Shown here: one piece after another, positions 7,879 through 15,823 of the stretch
How the letters are laid out: each line of letters starts with the position of its first letter
Numbering within the stretch: position 1 is the stretch's first letter
DNA from: Aquibacillus albus
GTDB lineage: Bacteria; Bacillota; Bacilli; Bacillales; Amphibacillaceae
Direction of reading: 5' to 3'
DNA length: 64,000 bases
Assembly (NCBI RefSeq): GCF_016908325.1
Contig: NZ_JAFBDR010000002.1
Span: 124,001 to 188,000, forward strand
Notes under the pieces: generated by a model
Seen by the model: the letters and a program-made list of their open reading frames with translations, nothing else
What the model was told of the DNA's origin: nothing
Database searches by the model: none
Program-made: the position numbers and the translations under genes

Positions 7879-8560
7879 ATAATTTTCCTCCTGATTCTTT
7901 TATGTTTTCTTTCTTCTCTGTCTTTGTTCGTTTCATTTTAGCGACCACCATTTTAGCTAGTTGGGATTGATAAAGGTAGTCAATGCATGTACTGATAATA
8001 ATACCGTGAAGAATCACTCCGAAAACAGTTAATAACACGATAATGATATGTCCTTTTAAAGTCGTAGTTTCAAAATCCGACTGCCCGAAAAATGTGATCG
8101 TCATCAAACTGCTGACAAGCGCATCCCAATAGCTTTCAAGATTTGGCTCCAGAATATATAACGGAATAATAGATAAAAAGATAACTAGCATTGTAACAGA
8201 AACAACCAGTCCCAGGTGCTGTCGCTGTAGGAACTTAATAAATGGCATCGTATAATATTTGGTAATTGTTTTTAAACGAAGCAAATGAAGAATCCGTGCA
8301 AAACGAGCAAACTGAAAGACAGCGTCCAGCGGGATAGCAGCAATCACAAGGAATGGATTATTTTTTATAAACCCCCATTTGTTATCGCTTTTTATCAGGC
8401 GATAAATAAAGTCGACAAAAAAGATCCCCCATGTGACCCAAACGATGACCCCATCATATGCAGTACTTTTCCAAATCGTACCGATGGAAAAAGAGGCCAA
8501 CAGGAGCATAAATAGCTCATATATAATTTCTTTCTTTTGTTTGTTTTGATAAGTTTTCAT
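7877..8560 (-). CDS. Voltage-gated-channel-like membrane protein with altered filter
   Basis: A protein of 227 residues with the plan of a 6TM ion channel: helices at about 15-31, 39-57 and 70-85, an S4-like segment with repeated Arg/Lys (FARFARILHLLRLKTITKY, about 84-102), a helix at 116-135, a pore loop (SYWDALVSSLMTITFFGQSDFETTTLKG) and a last helix VLLTVFGVILHGIIIST. Where potassium channels have TVGYGD this protein has FFGQSD, so potassium selectivity is doubtful. The C-terminal tail is basic and short. The start is ATG with a weak GTGGGG site. A non-selective channel or a membrane protein of channel descent are both possible. Confidence 0.7.
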   Translation of the reverse strand: MKTYQNKQKKEIIYELFMLLLASFSIGTIWKSTAYDGVIVWVTWGIFFVDFIYRLIKSDNKWGFIKNNPFLVIAAIPLDAVFQFARFARILHLLRLKTITKYYTMPFIKFLQRQHLGLVVSVTMLVIFLSIIPLYILEPNLESYWDALVSSLMTITFFGQSDFETTTLKGHIIIVLLTVFGVILHGIIISTCIDYLYQSQLAKMVVAKMKRTKTEKKENIKESGGKL

Positions 8561-8730
8561 TTTATATCCCCACTGCAGATTTCACCTTATGAAATAATCG
8601 TACTATTTTCATTATAAGCATTGGGAGATATTTATGAAACAGTGTGTTCACGAAAGAGTAAAAACAAACACTCTCCATAGTACACGTTGCCTTTCTTAAC
8701 TTTGCTCTTTCTATCAACAAATTTTATAAA

Positions 8731-8775
8731 AAAATACCGAGTGGCTCTAACCACCCGGCAACGAAACTGTTGACC
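8731..8775 (-). repeat. Family B element, copy B2 (fragment)
   Basis: Only the first hairpin TACCGAGTGG/CCACCCGG is retained (8734-8759) with some flanking similarity. The second terminator-like half seen in B3 and B4 is missing. Confidence 0.5.
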
Positions 8776-8814
8776 ATATGTTTGATATTTTAACTAGTCA
8801 CACACACCGGAAAG

Positions 8815-8860
8815 TGTCCTCCCAGCAAAGACAAATGTCCACAACAGGGGTCAGACCCCT
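8815..8860 (+). repeat. Family A repeat, copy 7
   Basis: Full copy ending 6 bases before the stop codon of the TerC gene on the minus strand. Confidence 0.9.
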
Positions 8861-8866
8861 ATCGCC

Positions 8867-9661
8867 TTAGTTAGCAGATGCTTTTGATTTTTTGGTTTCT
8901 TCGTTCTGTTCATTTGATTTTTTGCCTGACAGAAACCAGCCTCCGATTGCAGTTGCAAGTAATACGCCCCAGAAAATAACTGTCCAGCCTAAGCTATGTG
9001 CGAAATGTTCATCTAACACACCAACATGTTCGTGTGAAAGTGTAATGACAGCAAGCTTAATGCCAACCCAACCTACGATTAAGTATGCAACTGTTTCCAA
9101 ACCTGGACGCACATGGAGAAGTTTGACAAACCAGGTTGCTGCATATTTAATCAAGATTAGACCTGCCAATGCTGCAATGACTATAACGGCAAACTGGGCT
9201 CCATCCATCCCACCAAATGTTGGAAGTGGGGATTCTGGTAGTGCTAATGCAAGGGCAACGGCTGCAAGAATTGAATCAATGGCAAAAGCAAGATCTGCCA
9301 CACCAATCTTGGCTACAGTTGGCCAAAACCCTTTCCCTGTAGTCATTTTCCCCTCGGCATCTTCCTCTTCTTTTGAACCAATATAATTTCCGATGACATG
9401 TTTAAGACCTAAGTATATAAGGTAAGCTGCACCGATTGCTTGGACCTGCCATACATTCGCTAAAAATGAAATGGCAAAAATAGCTCCGAATCTGAAGACA
9501 AATGCTCCGATAATACCATAATTTATTGCTCGTTTCTTCTGGTCTTCCGGTAAATGTTTAGCTATAACTGCTAGAACTAGTGCGTTGTCCGCAGACAATA
9601 GACCTTCTAAAACAATTAGTACTAATAATGTCCATCCATACTCTAACCAAATGGATTCCAA
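8867..9661 (-). CDS. TerC-family membrane protein, probable Mn(II) exporter
   Basis: A protein of 264 residues with about seven membrane helices. It carries the TerC acidic signatures EGLLSADNALVLAV near residue 20 and ADLAFAIDSILAAVALAL near 125, both with the Asp needed for metal transport, and the cytosolic EEEDAEGK loop. B. subtilis YkoY and MeeF, of this family, are linked to manganese export to secreted metalloproteins. The upstream manganese riboswitch (9709-9842) supports the same role here. The start is ATG 9659-9661 after GAGAGGAGAGAG. No other gene shares the transcript. Confidence 0.9.
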   Translation of the reverse strand: MESIWLEYGWTLLVLIVLEGLLSADNALVLAVIAKHLPEDQKKRAINYGIIGAFVFRFGAIFAISFLANVWQVQAIGAAYLIYLGLKHVIGNYIGSKEEEDAEGKMTTGKGFWPTVAKIGVADLAFAIDSILAAVALALALPESPLPTFGGMDGAQFAVIVIAALAGLILIKYAATWFVKLLHVRPGLETVAYLIVGWVGIKLAVITLSHEHVGVLDEHFAHSLGWTVIFWGVLLATAIGGWFLSGKKSNEQNEETKKSKASAN

Positions 9662-9708
9662 TTGCCTCTCTCCTCTCCAATAACTAAGTTCTTCTTAAGG
9701 TTGTTTCG

Positions 9709-9842
9709 CCCCTAACGAAAAAAAGACCTCTGCCGTATTTGGCAAAGGTCTTGCTAACAACCGTCTTAGTCGCCAGTAATGCCGAGAGTAAAAAATTACT
9801 CTGAAATGACGACAATTACTGCTAAAGCTACTCCCCTATTAC
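9709..9842 (-). promoter_or_regulatory. yybP-ykoY manganese riboswitch
   Basis: Read on the minus strand, the leader begins with the hallmark AGGGGAGTAGC (about 9827-9839). This is followed by the matching second part of the aptamer (GTCGTCATTTCAGAGTAA, then GGCATTACTGGCGACTAAGACGG). It ends in an intrinsic terminator, AAGACCTTTGCC/GGCAGAGGTCTT plus T-run (9717-9753). The start codon of the TerC gene follows about 50 bases later. This is the standard arrangement in which Mn(II) binding favours read-through. Confidence 0.88.
9717..9753 (-). terminator. Riboswitch expression-platform terminator
   Basis: GACCTTTGCC and GGCAGAGGTC pair around AAATAC and are followed by TTTTTTT on the minus strand, between the Mn aptamer and the TerC gene. 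Confidence 0.8.
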
Positions 9843-9883
9843 ACTTCTATAATCTTATCAAATATTCACAATATTGTACAGCA

Positions 9884-9918
9884 TTGACAAAAGTCAACAG
9901 TTGGGGGTCAGACCCCTT
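9884..9918 (+). repeat. Family A repeat, copy 8 (3' half)
   Basis: TTGACAAAAGTCAACAG followed by GGGGGTCAGACCCCT. The 5' TGTCCTCC half is missing. It adjoins a family C palindrome. Confidence 0.65.
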
Positions 9919-9920
9919 TT

Positions 9921-9948
9921 GGGACAAAGGGACAGGTCCATCGTCCCA
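9921..9948. repeat. Family C palindrome, copy 2
   Basis: GGGACAAAGGGACAG followed by GTCCATCGTCCC: imperfect inverted arms like the copy at 6448. Confidence 0.5.
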
Positions 9949-10010
9949 CCTCTGTTGATTCTATTGGATAAAGCCAGACTTCATTGAAAAAACGCCATCT
10001 GCAGCTCGAC

Positions 10011-10056
10011 TGTCCTCCACACGAGGACAAATGTCCACAACAGGGGTCAGACCCCT
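10011..10056 (+). repeat. Family A repeat, copy 9
   Basis: Full copy. It is the last one before a 15-kb stretch without copies, and marks the left edge of the repeat-poor catabolic island. Confidence 0.9.
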
Positions 10057-10182
10057 TTTACACTGGATGGCGGGATTGACCATTTGTTTTGTCCGAATCG
10101 GAGTCGATTTTCTTTTGTTAGTCTTTTACAATTGAATTAGTACTTATTTTAATTGTGGTTGGCTGATAAAGGAGGATTTTAG

Positions 10183-11613
10183 TTGAAGGTTATTATGATT
10201 TCGCTCGACTCACTAAGGGCTGATCGGTTAGGTTGTTATGGTTACAACAAACCTACTAGTCCTTATTTGGATAAAATTGCAGCTGAAGGTGTGCTCTTTG
10301 AAAAAGCTATTGCAGCAGATATTCCAACAGAAGCTGTTCATACAGCTATTTTCACAGGAAAAGTAGGGCTGCGAACGGGTATTGTTTCCCATGGTTCTGA
10401 ATTAACTAGCCTACCAAAATCGACGGATTGGCTGCCAACTATGCTTCGGCAGTCAGGCTTTACAACTGCAGCAGTGGACAATTTGTATCAACTCAAAGAA
10501 TGGTTTGCTCGCGGATTCCGCTATTACGTTAATAGCGTCGGAACTAAAAAGCGCTGGATAGATGGCAAAACAATAAATGAATTAGCCATGCCCTGGATTC
10601 GTGAGCATCAACAGGAAGATTTCTTTTTATTTTTACATTACTGGGATCCTCACACACCTTATTTACCACCAAAGGAGTACGTTGACAAGTACTACAAAAA
10701 CAATAACCCCTACGACAGAAATAACACCAGTATGAATCCTGCATATAATCATTTGGCTTATCCTTTCTTTAAACATCATCACTTCGATCTGCTTGGACCT
10801 GTTACTGACGCAGAATATGTAAATGCTTTATATGATGCAGAGGTACGATACTTAGATGATAGATTAAAAGAAATAGATGACTACTTAGATGTATTAGGAA
10901 TCAAAGAAGACACCCTTCTTGTTATATTTGGTGATCACGGAGAAAGTCTTACGGAACATGATATCTACTGGGATCACTGTGGTCTTTATGACACGACAGT
11001 TCGAGTCCCAATGATGATAAGATGGCCAGGGTTCATACCAGAAGGAAAGCGGGTAGAAGGTTTAATCCAACAGGTTGATCTAATGCCTACCATTTTTGAA
11101 GCCATCTCAAAAGTGAATAGCCCTAATTTCACAACACCATCTCTCCCAGATAATATCGATGGAAAAAGTCTTTGGCCTGTCATTTATGGCCAACAAAATG
11201 CTACTCGATCAAAAATTTATTTGAGCGAATGTGCGTGGCAGGCAGCAAGAGGAATTCGTACAGATAAATTCAAGTTTATCAAGACTTATGATAGCGGTCC
11301 ATTTACGCGTCCACCTCGTGAATTATATGATTTACAAAGTGATCCTGAGGAAACACACAACCTTGCTGATACACATCGGGAATTGGCGGACAGTTTTGAG
11401 AAAGATATCCATGATTGGGTTGACTCCATATTACAAGGAAGTCCAGACCCTATGAAAATCCAGCTTGAAAAGGAAGGCTTACCCTTCAGAAAAAGAATTG
11501 AAAAAATATTATCGAATGTTGGCCTTTCTTGGGAAGACTGGAGTCGTAACCCTTCGAAAGAAAGATTAGAATACCTGGTGGAAAGCAAGTCAAAAGGAAG
11601 TCCTATTAAATAG
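10183..11613 (+). CDS. Sulfatase-superfamily hydrolase with Thr nucleophile position
   Basis: A cytosolic protein of 476 residues with the alkaline phosphatase/sulfatase fold: metal Asp in MISLDSLRADRLGCYGY (D9), WDPHTPYLPP (155-157) and FGDHGESLTEHD (D251, H252). In sulfatases the FGly Cys or Ser sits ten residues after the Phe of GVxF and nine before the TG. Here that residue is Thr49 in DIPTEAVHTAIFTG, and the CxPSR motif is absent. A formylglycine enzyme is therefore unlikely; a Thr-nucleophile phosphodiesterase, phosphatase or transferase is more plausible. The start is TTG 10183 after AAAGGAGG. It is transcribed alone, towards the operon of its paralogue at 11937. Confidence 0.85.
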   Translation: MKVIMISLDSLRADRLGCYGYNKPTSPYLDKIAAEGVLFEKAIAADIPTEAVHTAIFTGKVGLRTGIVSHGSELTSLPKSTDWLPTMLRQSGFTTAAVDNLYQLKEWFARGFRYYVNSVGTKKRWIDGKTINELAMPWIREHQQEDFFLFLHYWDPHTPYLPPKEYVDKYYKNNNPYDRNNTSMNPAYNHLAYPFFKHHHFDLLGPVTDAEYVNALYDAEVRYLDDRLKEIDDYLDVLGIKEDTLLVIFGDHGESLTEHDIYWDHCGLYDTTVRVPMMIRWPGFIPEGKRVEGLIQQVDLMPTIFEAISKVNSPNFTTPSLPDNIDGKSLWPVIYGQQNATRSKIYLSECAWQAARGIRTDKFKFIKTYDSGPFTRPPRELYDLQSDPEETHNLADTHRELADSFEKDIHDWVDSILQGSPDPMKIQLEKEGLPFRKRIEKILSNVGLSWEDWSRNPSKERLEYLVESKSKGSPIK

Positions 11614-11625
11614 GGCTTCCTTTTA
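11595..11625. terminator. Terminator overlapping the stop of the first sulfatase-like gene
   Basis: AAGGAAGTCCTATT and AATAGGGCTTCCTT pair over about 14 bp with a very short loop, followed by TTTT. The stem contains the TAG stop codon at 11611-11613. Confidence 0.75.
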
Positions 11626-11830
11626 CTATGCTACTTTTTTGTTGTGAAAAATGTTAGAAAAAGACAGATAAGAGGACCACATGATTAAAAATGCCAGAAG
11701 ACTTGGTCCAAATAAAACAATTAATCCTGGGAAATTTCTTAGCGAAAAATACAGGATAATCCCCCAGCTAGTATCATTAGGGTAGACAGTGGTGAAACAA
11801 TCATTACGAAAAAGGCATGCTTAATTACCT
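11626..11830 (-). pseudogene. 3' remnant of a second YesL (DUF624) gene
   Basis: On the minus strand a piece HAFFVMIVSPLSTLMILAGG ends at a frameshift near 11760. It continues in another frame as ILYFSLRNFPGLIVLFGPSL, then AFLIMWSSYLSFSNIFHNKK and a stop. This aligns with the C-terminal part of the intact YesL-like protein at 26351 (NAFIIMIMRPLNTIMLIAGT...YYVLRFVPGLIPFLS...MMWCSNLVFKRIEEK). No start or N-terminal half is present. It is probably the residue of a yesL gene once linked to the sugar transport locus. Confidence 0.6.
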
Positions 11831-11898
11831 GTATAACTGAATTTTCGTAATGTACAAAAATAGAAAAACTATATTATAAAGTCATCATGCACATAAAT

Positions 11899-11927
11899 AA
11901 GGAGATCTGCCTTTAGACAGACCCCTT
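11899..11927 (-). terminator. Probable terminator of the left sugar operon
   Basis: On the minus strand AAGGGGTCTG and CAGATCTCCTT form an imperfect stem followed by ATTTATG. It lies 10-38 bases after the stop codon of the second sulfatase-like gene. Confidence 0.4.
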
Positions 11928-11936
11928 CCAAAGTAA

Positions 11937-13310
11937 TTATTTTGATTGCAATCTTCTTGCATTGGTAATGGAACCGAGGTATAAATGATCATATGCTTCC
12001 TGTGAAGATTTCATCGGCCCAGTACCTAATCCGTGGTAATTGGTATTGGTATACATCGGATTAATTCTACCCGTTTCAGCTTCTCTTCTAGCAATATAGT
12101 CTTCCATTCTCTTTTGTAACAATGCAACAACCTCAGGTTCCCTTTCTGCAACATTATGGTTCTCTTCCGGATCTTTAACCAAATTATACAATTCTATTTC
12201 AGGCTTAAAATGAAAATCCGGTTCCAATGCTTGAATGAGCTTCCACTCAGGTGTACGCCAGCCATGTTTTCTCATCCACGTACATTCTGTTATATAAAAC
12301 TCTGAAACCTGTGGCAACTCATTGCCATTTACAAAATGAAGCAGACTTCTTCCATTATAATTGGTATCTGTCTGAATACCCATTACTTCAAGAATCGTCG
12401 GCATGACATCCTGAATAACCGTCGTATCTGTGATTCGTTTTCCTTCTGGTAGTTTTCCAGGGAATTTCATGATCAATGGTACGACGAGGCAGTTATCATA
12501 CATGCCATGGTGATCAAAATAACAGTCATGTTCATAGAGTGTCTCACCATGATCAGAAGTCAACACAATTAACGTTTCTTCCTCAATGCCTAGATCCTCT
12601 ACTGTCGCAAAAATATTTTGAATGCACGCGTCCATATAGGCGATAGCACCTTCATACTGTGCTTCAACATAATTTTTATCGGTAACGCCTTCAGGAATCC
12701 AAGATTTAAAAAAGTCGGCATGCGGCTTAAAATTATAAACGGATTCCATCGTATGATTGCTTGGATCCTTTTCATTCCCATCATAAAAAATTCGCTCAAA
12801 CGGTCTTGGAGGTAAGTAAGGAGAATGTGGATCCATGTGACGAAGGAATAAAAAGAATGGTTCGTCCTCATCATTCAAGCGTTTTAATTCAGGGATAGCA
12901 ACATCGTTTAAATTTTCCGCCTTTGGACATCTCCCTGATTCATCTGGCATCCACGCTTCATAATCCAAATAATTTTGGAACCCCCTCGAGGATGGGTTAT
13001 TAGAAAAACCAACACAAGTAGTATTGTAGCCATTTTCACCTAATACCTCTGCTAGTGTTTTTACATGATTCCCCATTGGTCCCTCGTGCCTTAGCGCAAC
13101 GACATCTGTACCAAAGCAATCCATTCCTGTTAACATCGATGCATAAGCCGGAGTTGTCGGGATACTGGGGCTAAAATGATTTTCAAATAAAACCCCTTCA
13201 CTCGCAATTTTATCCATATGAGGAGTTGTAAGATGATGATATCCATAACCACTCATAAAATCACGGCGCAAACTGTCTATCCCAAAAACAATGACGTTAG
13301 TTTTTTTCAT
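11937..13310 (-). CDS. Second sulfatase-superfamily hydrolase, Thr at FGly site
   Basis: A cytosolic protein of 457 residues, a paralogue of the gene at 10183. It has the metal Asp in VFGIDSLRRDFMSGYGY (D12), HMDPHSPYLPP (D160) and LTSDHGETLYEHD. The residue at the formylglycine position is Thr52 (SPSIPTTPAYASMLTG; ten after F, nine before TG). No Cys or Ser lies there and the following Arg is Tyr, so sulfate ester hydrolysis by the FGly mechanism is not expected. A typical C-terminal ELYNLVKDPEENHNVA block is kept. The start ATG is preceded by AAAAAGGAG. It is the last gene of the minus-strand sugar locus, 110 bases after the AraC gene. Confidence 0.87.
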   Translation of the reverse strand: MKKTNVIVFGIDSLRRDFMSGYGYHHLTTPHMDKIASEGVLFENHFSPSIPTTPAYASMLTGMDCFGTDVVALRHEGPMGNHVKTLAEVLGENGYNTTCVGFSNNPSSRGFQNYLDYEAWMPDESGRCPKAENLNDVAIPELKRLNDEDEPFFLFLRHMDPHSPYLPPRPFERIFYDGNEKDPSNHTMESVYNFKPHADFFKSWIPEGVTDKNYVEAQYEGAIAYMDACIQNIFATVEDLGIEEETLIVLTSDHGETLYEHDCYFDHHGMYDNCLVVPLIMKFPGKLPEGKRITDTTVIQDVMPTILEVMGIQTDTNYNGRSLLHFVNGNELPQVSEFYITECTWMRKHGWRTPEWKLIQALEPDFHFKPEIELYNLVKDPEENHNVAEREPEVVALLQKRMEDYIARREAETGRINPMYTNTNYHGLGTGPMKSSQEAYDHLYLGSITNARRLQSK

Positions 13311-13419
13311 ATATTCCGCTCCTTTTTCTATTTATTACCATTTCCGACTCGTAATTCATCGGCGTACCTTTTTCTTGGCGCTGGTTAGGTTTCGCTCCTT
13401 TTCACTTAGCAAATACTTT

Positions 13420-14367
13420 CTACATGCTCTGTAGTAAACGGTCCTCTTCAAAGGCGACACCATCATCAACAGCATTTCCGTTCATTTTTTCTCGATATTT
13501 ACCTGGCGAACAACCTACCTTTCTGCTAAACAATCGCGTGAAAAAAGCAGGGTCATCATAACCAACATCCATTGCTATACAAATGATTTTTTCATCTGTT
13601 TCGGTTAGCAACTTTTTTGCCCGTGTAATTCGTACTTGATGGACAAACTCGATGACCGTTTTCCCGGTTTCTTCTTTAAAAATTCGATTTAAATGCCGGG
13701 AGCTGATATTAAATAAATCGGAAAGAATAGAAAGGGACAGCTTCTGATCATAATGTCTTTCCAAGTATCCACAAATTCTTTTAATCAGCGTTTTTCTTTC
13801 TTGGGTTTTTACATTCACCTGTTCAGTTGAATCCTTCACTTTTTGATACAATCGAGATAACTGGACCAACAGCTGGACTAATTGAAGCCGAATTAAGGTG
13901 GAGTAACCTTTCTTTTTCTCCTCAAATTCGTTGGACATTCCTTGGAATAAGCTGAAAATTTCTTCCGCATCCTGCCCTCGTAAATTCAAGCACCGATGAA
14001 ACCGCTCACTTTTATCTAAAAAAGGGTGAACATAAAAGTAATCCATCGACTCTGAAATCCCTAATCCCCTTAACCAAACCTCATCAAATAAAGTTGGCAT
14101 AAACAAACAATTAACAATTTCTAACTTACTGCCTGGCTCTAATTTATACGTATGAACTTCCCCGGGATTAATGATGAAGACATCTCCGGCTGAAACATGA
14201 TATAATTCTCCCTCAAAAATGTGCTCTGCTTCCCCATCCGTAACATACACGATTTCGACAAAGTCATGATCATGGATTGGAGGTAGATTCCGGTCTGTAT
14301 GAATTTTGTGGTTAATGCAATAAGGAAAGTCGTTCACACTCATAAACTGACTACTTTTCAACCTCAT
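13420..14367 (-). CDS. AraC-family regulator with cupin sensor domain
   Basis: A protein of 315 residues. The N-terminal cupin (about 20-120; HDHDFVEIVYVTDGEAEH and the INPGEVHTYKL strand) binds a small ligand, probably a sugar. A linker follows, then a C-terminal pair of helix-turn-helices (about 190-290; SLSILSDLFNISSRHLNRIF and AMDVGYDDPAFFTRLFSRK) that ends in the AraC signature CSPGKYREKM. It lies in the operon between the ASRT-like gene and the second sulfatase-like gene, so it is likely a local activator. The ribosome site GAAGGGCGG is 9 bases before the ATG. Confidence 0.9.
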   Translation of the reverse strand: MRLKSSQFMSVNDFPYCINHKIHTDRNLPPIHDHDFVEIVYVTDGEAEHIFEGELYHVSAGDVFIINPGEVHTYKLEPGSKLEIVNCLFMPTLFDEVWLRGLGISESMDYFYVHPFLDKSERFHRCLNLRGQDAEEIFSLFQGMSNEFEEKKKGYSTLIRLQLVQLLVQLSRLYQKVKDSTEQVNVKTQERKTLIKRICGYLERHYDQKLSLSILSDLFNISSRHLNRIFKEETGKTVIEFVHQVRITRAKKLLTETDEKIICIAMDVGYDDPAFFTRLFSRKVGCSPGKYREKMNGNAVDDGVAFEEDRLLQSM

Positions 14368-14444
14368 TGTGTCATTCCGCCCTTCAAATTGATCTCAACT
14401 TGTAAGTTCTACGCGGTAACTACTATTTTTATAAAGACAATGGC

Positions 14445-14810
14445 TTACTCAGCTGAATAAGCCATCGTTGTAAATAAGGCAAGTGCTTCTTGAGAAGTAT
14501 CTAAACGGCTATGCTGTATCACAATTGGAACAGAACTATCGACCTCTATTGCATATGGGACACCTCTAGGAACTTCATCCCCGTTCGCATCTTTGATTTT
14601 ATCAAGCCGAATATGATGGGTTCGCTTTGCACCACAAGTCGTAACAAATTCAGTCATTGGCTCTCGATCCTCAAAGTAAAACGTCATCTTAATTTCCGCT
14701 TCCTCCTCTTCTACATTGAGGACACAGACTGCTTCATGACTGATTTGGTCGCCCGTACTGATTGGTTGCAGGAAGCCATCCGGAATGATCCATTTCTTTT
14801 TTCCAATCAT
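14445..14810 (-). CDS. ASRT-type (sensory rhodopsin transducer) sugar-binding protein
   Basis: A protein of 121 residues matching the Anabaena sensory rhodopsin transducer family over its whole length: WIIPDGFLQPISTGDQISHEAVCVLN, MTFYFEDREPM, AKRTHHIRLDKI, PRGVPYAIEVDSSVPIVIQHSRLDT. The family forms beta-sandwich tetramers and has been predicted from gene context to bind small molecules such as sugars. There is no rhodopsin gene here. Its ATG overlaps the stop of the Gfo/Idh gene by 4 bases (ATGA), so it is translationally coupled to a sugar dehydrogenase. It may be a sugar sensor, carrier or enzyme subunit. Confidence 0.85.
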   Translation of the reverse strand: MIGKKKWIIPDGFLQPISTGDQISHEAVCVLNVEEEEAEIKMTFYFEDREPMTEFVTTCGAKRTHHIRLDKIKDANGDEVPRGVPYAIEVDSSVPIVIQHSRLDTSQEALALFTTMAYSAE

Positions 14811-15823
14811 AATCTGACTTCCTCGCCCAGTTTCGGTACTTCTACAACCGCTCCATTTTGTAAGTGTGATTGAATCGCTGCCTCAATCACTTCTTGCCCC
14901 GCAAGCGCATGAGCACCAGACGCTTCCATTTGATCAGGTGCAACCCCTTCTTTTACTTGCTGAATAAAGTGATTTAATCGATTCTTGAATGTCTCTTGGA
15001 AACTACCGACACCTGTCATAATCGAGTTGCGAAGCACCAATAATTCATCACTTTCATGCGGGTAAAAGGTGAAATTTTCATACACGTTATCAATTACAAA
15101 ACGCCCTTTATTCCCGGCCACTTCACAGTATTCAATTGGATGGCGAACAGCCATATCATAGCTTCCAGTCAAATGACCGACAGCGCCTGATTCAAATTCA
15201 AGATTGATCGATGCTGTTGACCAAATATTTCTACCTGGAGCTTTCGTCATAAAAGCCTGCACACGCTTAATATCTCCTGCAAAATAGCGCATCACATCAA
15301 CAGAATGCGGGTGAAGTGCACGCAGATGGAACCATGGACTCGATTCCTGTGGATTTTGGATCGTTAATTTCATATTTAAAAATAACAATGTTCCTAGTTC
15401 ATCTTTTTCGATTAGTTCCTTTCCTTTGTAAGCTGCTGGGACAAAACGGTGGTTCAGGTTACTTACTAGACGAACACCTTTCTTGGCAGCAAGCTGAACC
15501 ATTGCTCTGGCGTGTTCAATATTATTAGAAATCGGCTTCTCGACTAGCACATCTTTACCAGCCTCTATCGCCATTACTGCTGGTTCATAGTGATCCCCAC
15601 CATTTTCCTCACCAGCTGTGGCAATGCTTATCATGTCAATCTCCTCTTTTTCTAACATGACATGCATGTCTTGATACGCCTTTATTCCGTACAAATCAGC
15701 CATTGCCTGTGCACGTTCTGGTATTAAGTCACAGGCAGCGACAAGCTCCACATCAGGATTTTCATTGTAACAACGGCAGTGAATCTTACCAATGTTACCT
15801 ACACCAATTACGGCAACTTTCAT
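14807..15823 (-). CDS. Gfo/Idh/MocA-family sugar dehydrogenase (copy 1)
   Basis: A protein of 338 residues. The N-terminal Rossmann fold binds NAD(P) (VAVIGVGNIGKIHCRCY, residues 3-19), the EKPISN motif near residue 96 carries the catalytic Lys, and the C-terminal alpha/beta domain has the HPHSVDVMRYFAGDI active-site helix with a conserved His-Asp pair. The family oxidises or reduces cyclic sugars, inositols and their derivatives. It overlaps by 4 bases with both the upstream isomerase and the downstream ASRT gene, so the three are one translational unit. It is very similar along its length to the gene at 23872, which points to duplication. Confidence 0.92.
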   Translation of the reverse strand: MKVAVIGVGNIGKIHCRCYNENPDVELVAACDLIPERAQAMADLYGIKAYQDMHVMLEKEEIDMISIATAGEENGGDHYEPAVMAIEAGKDVLVEKPISNNIEHARAMVQLAAKKGVRLVSNLNHRFVPAAYKGKELIEKDELGTLLFLNMKLTIQNPQESSPWFHLRALHPHSVDVMRYFAGDIKRVQAFMTKAPGRNIWSTASINLEFESGAVGHLTGSYDMAVRHPIEYCEVAGNKGRFVIDNVYENFTFYPHESDELLVLRNSIMTGVGSFQETFKNRLNHFIQQVKEGVAPDQMEASGAHALAGQEVIEAAIQSHLQNGAVVEVPKLGEEVRL

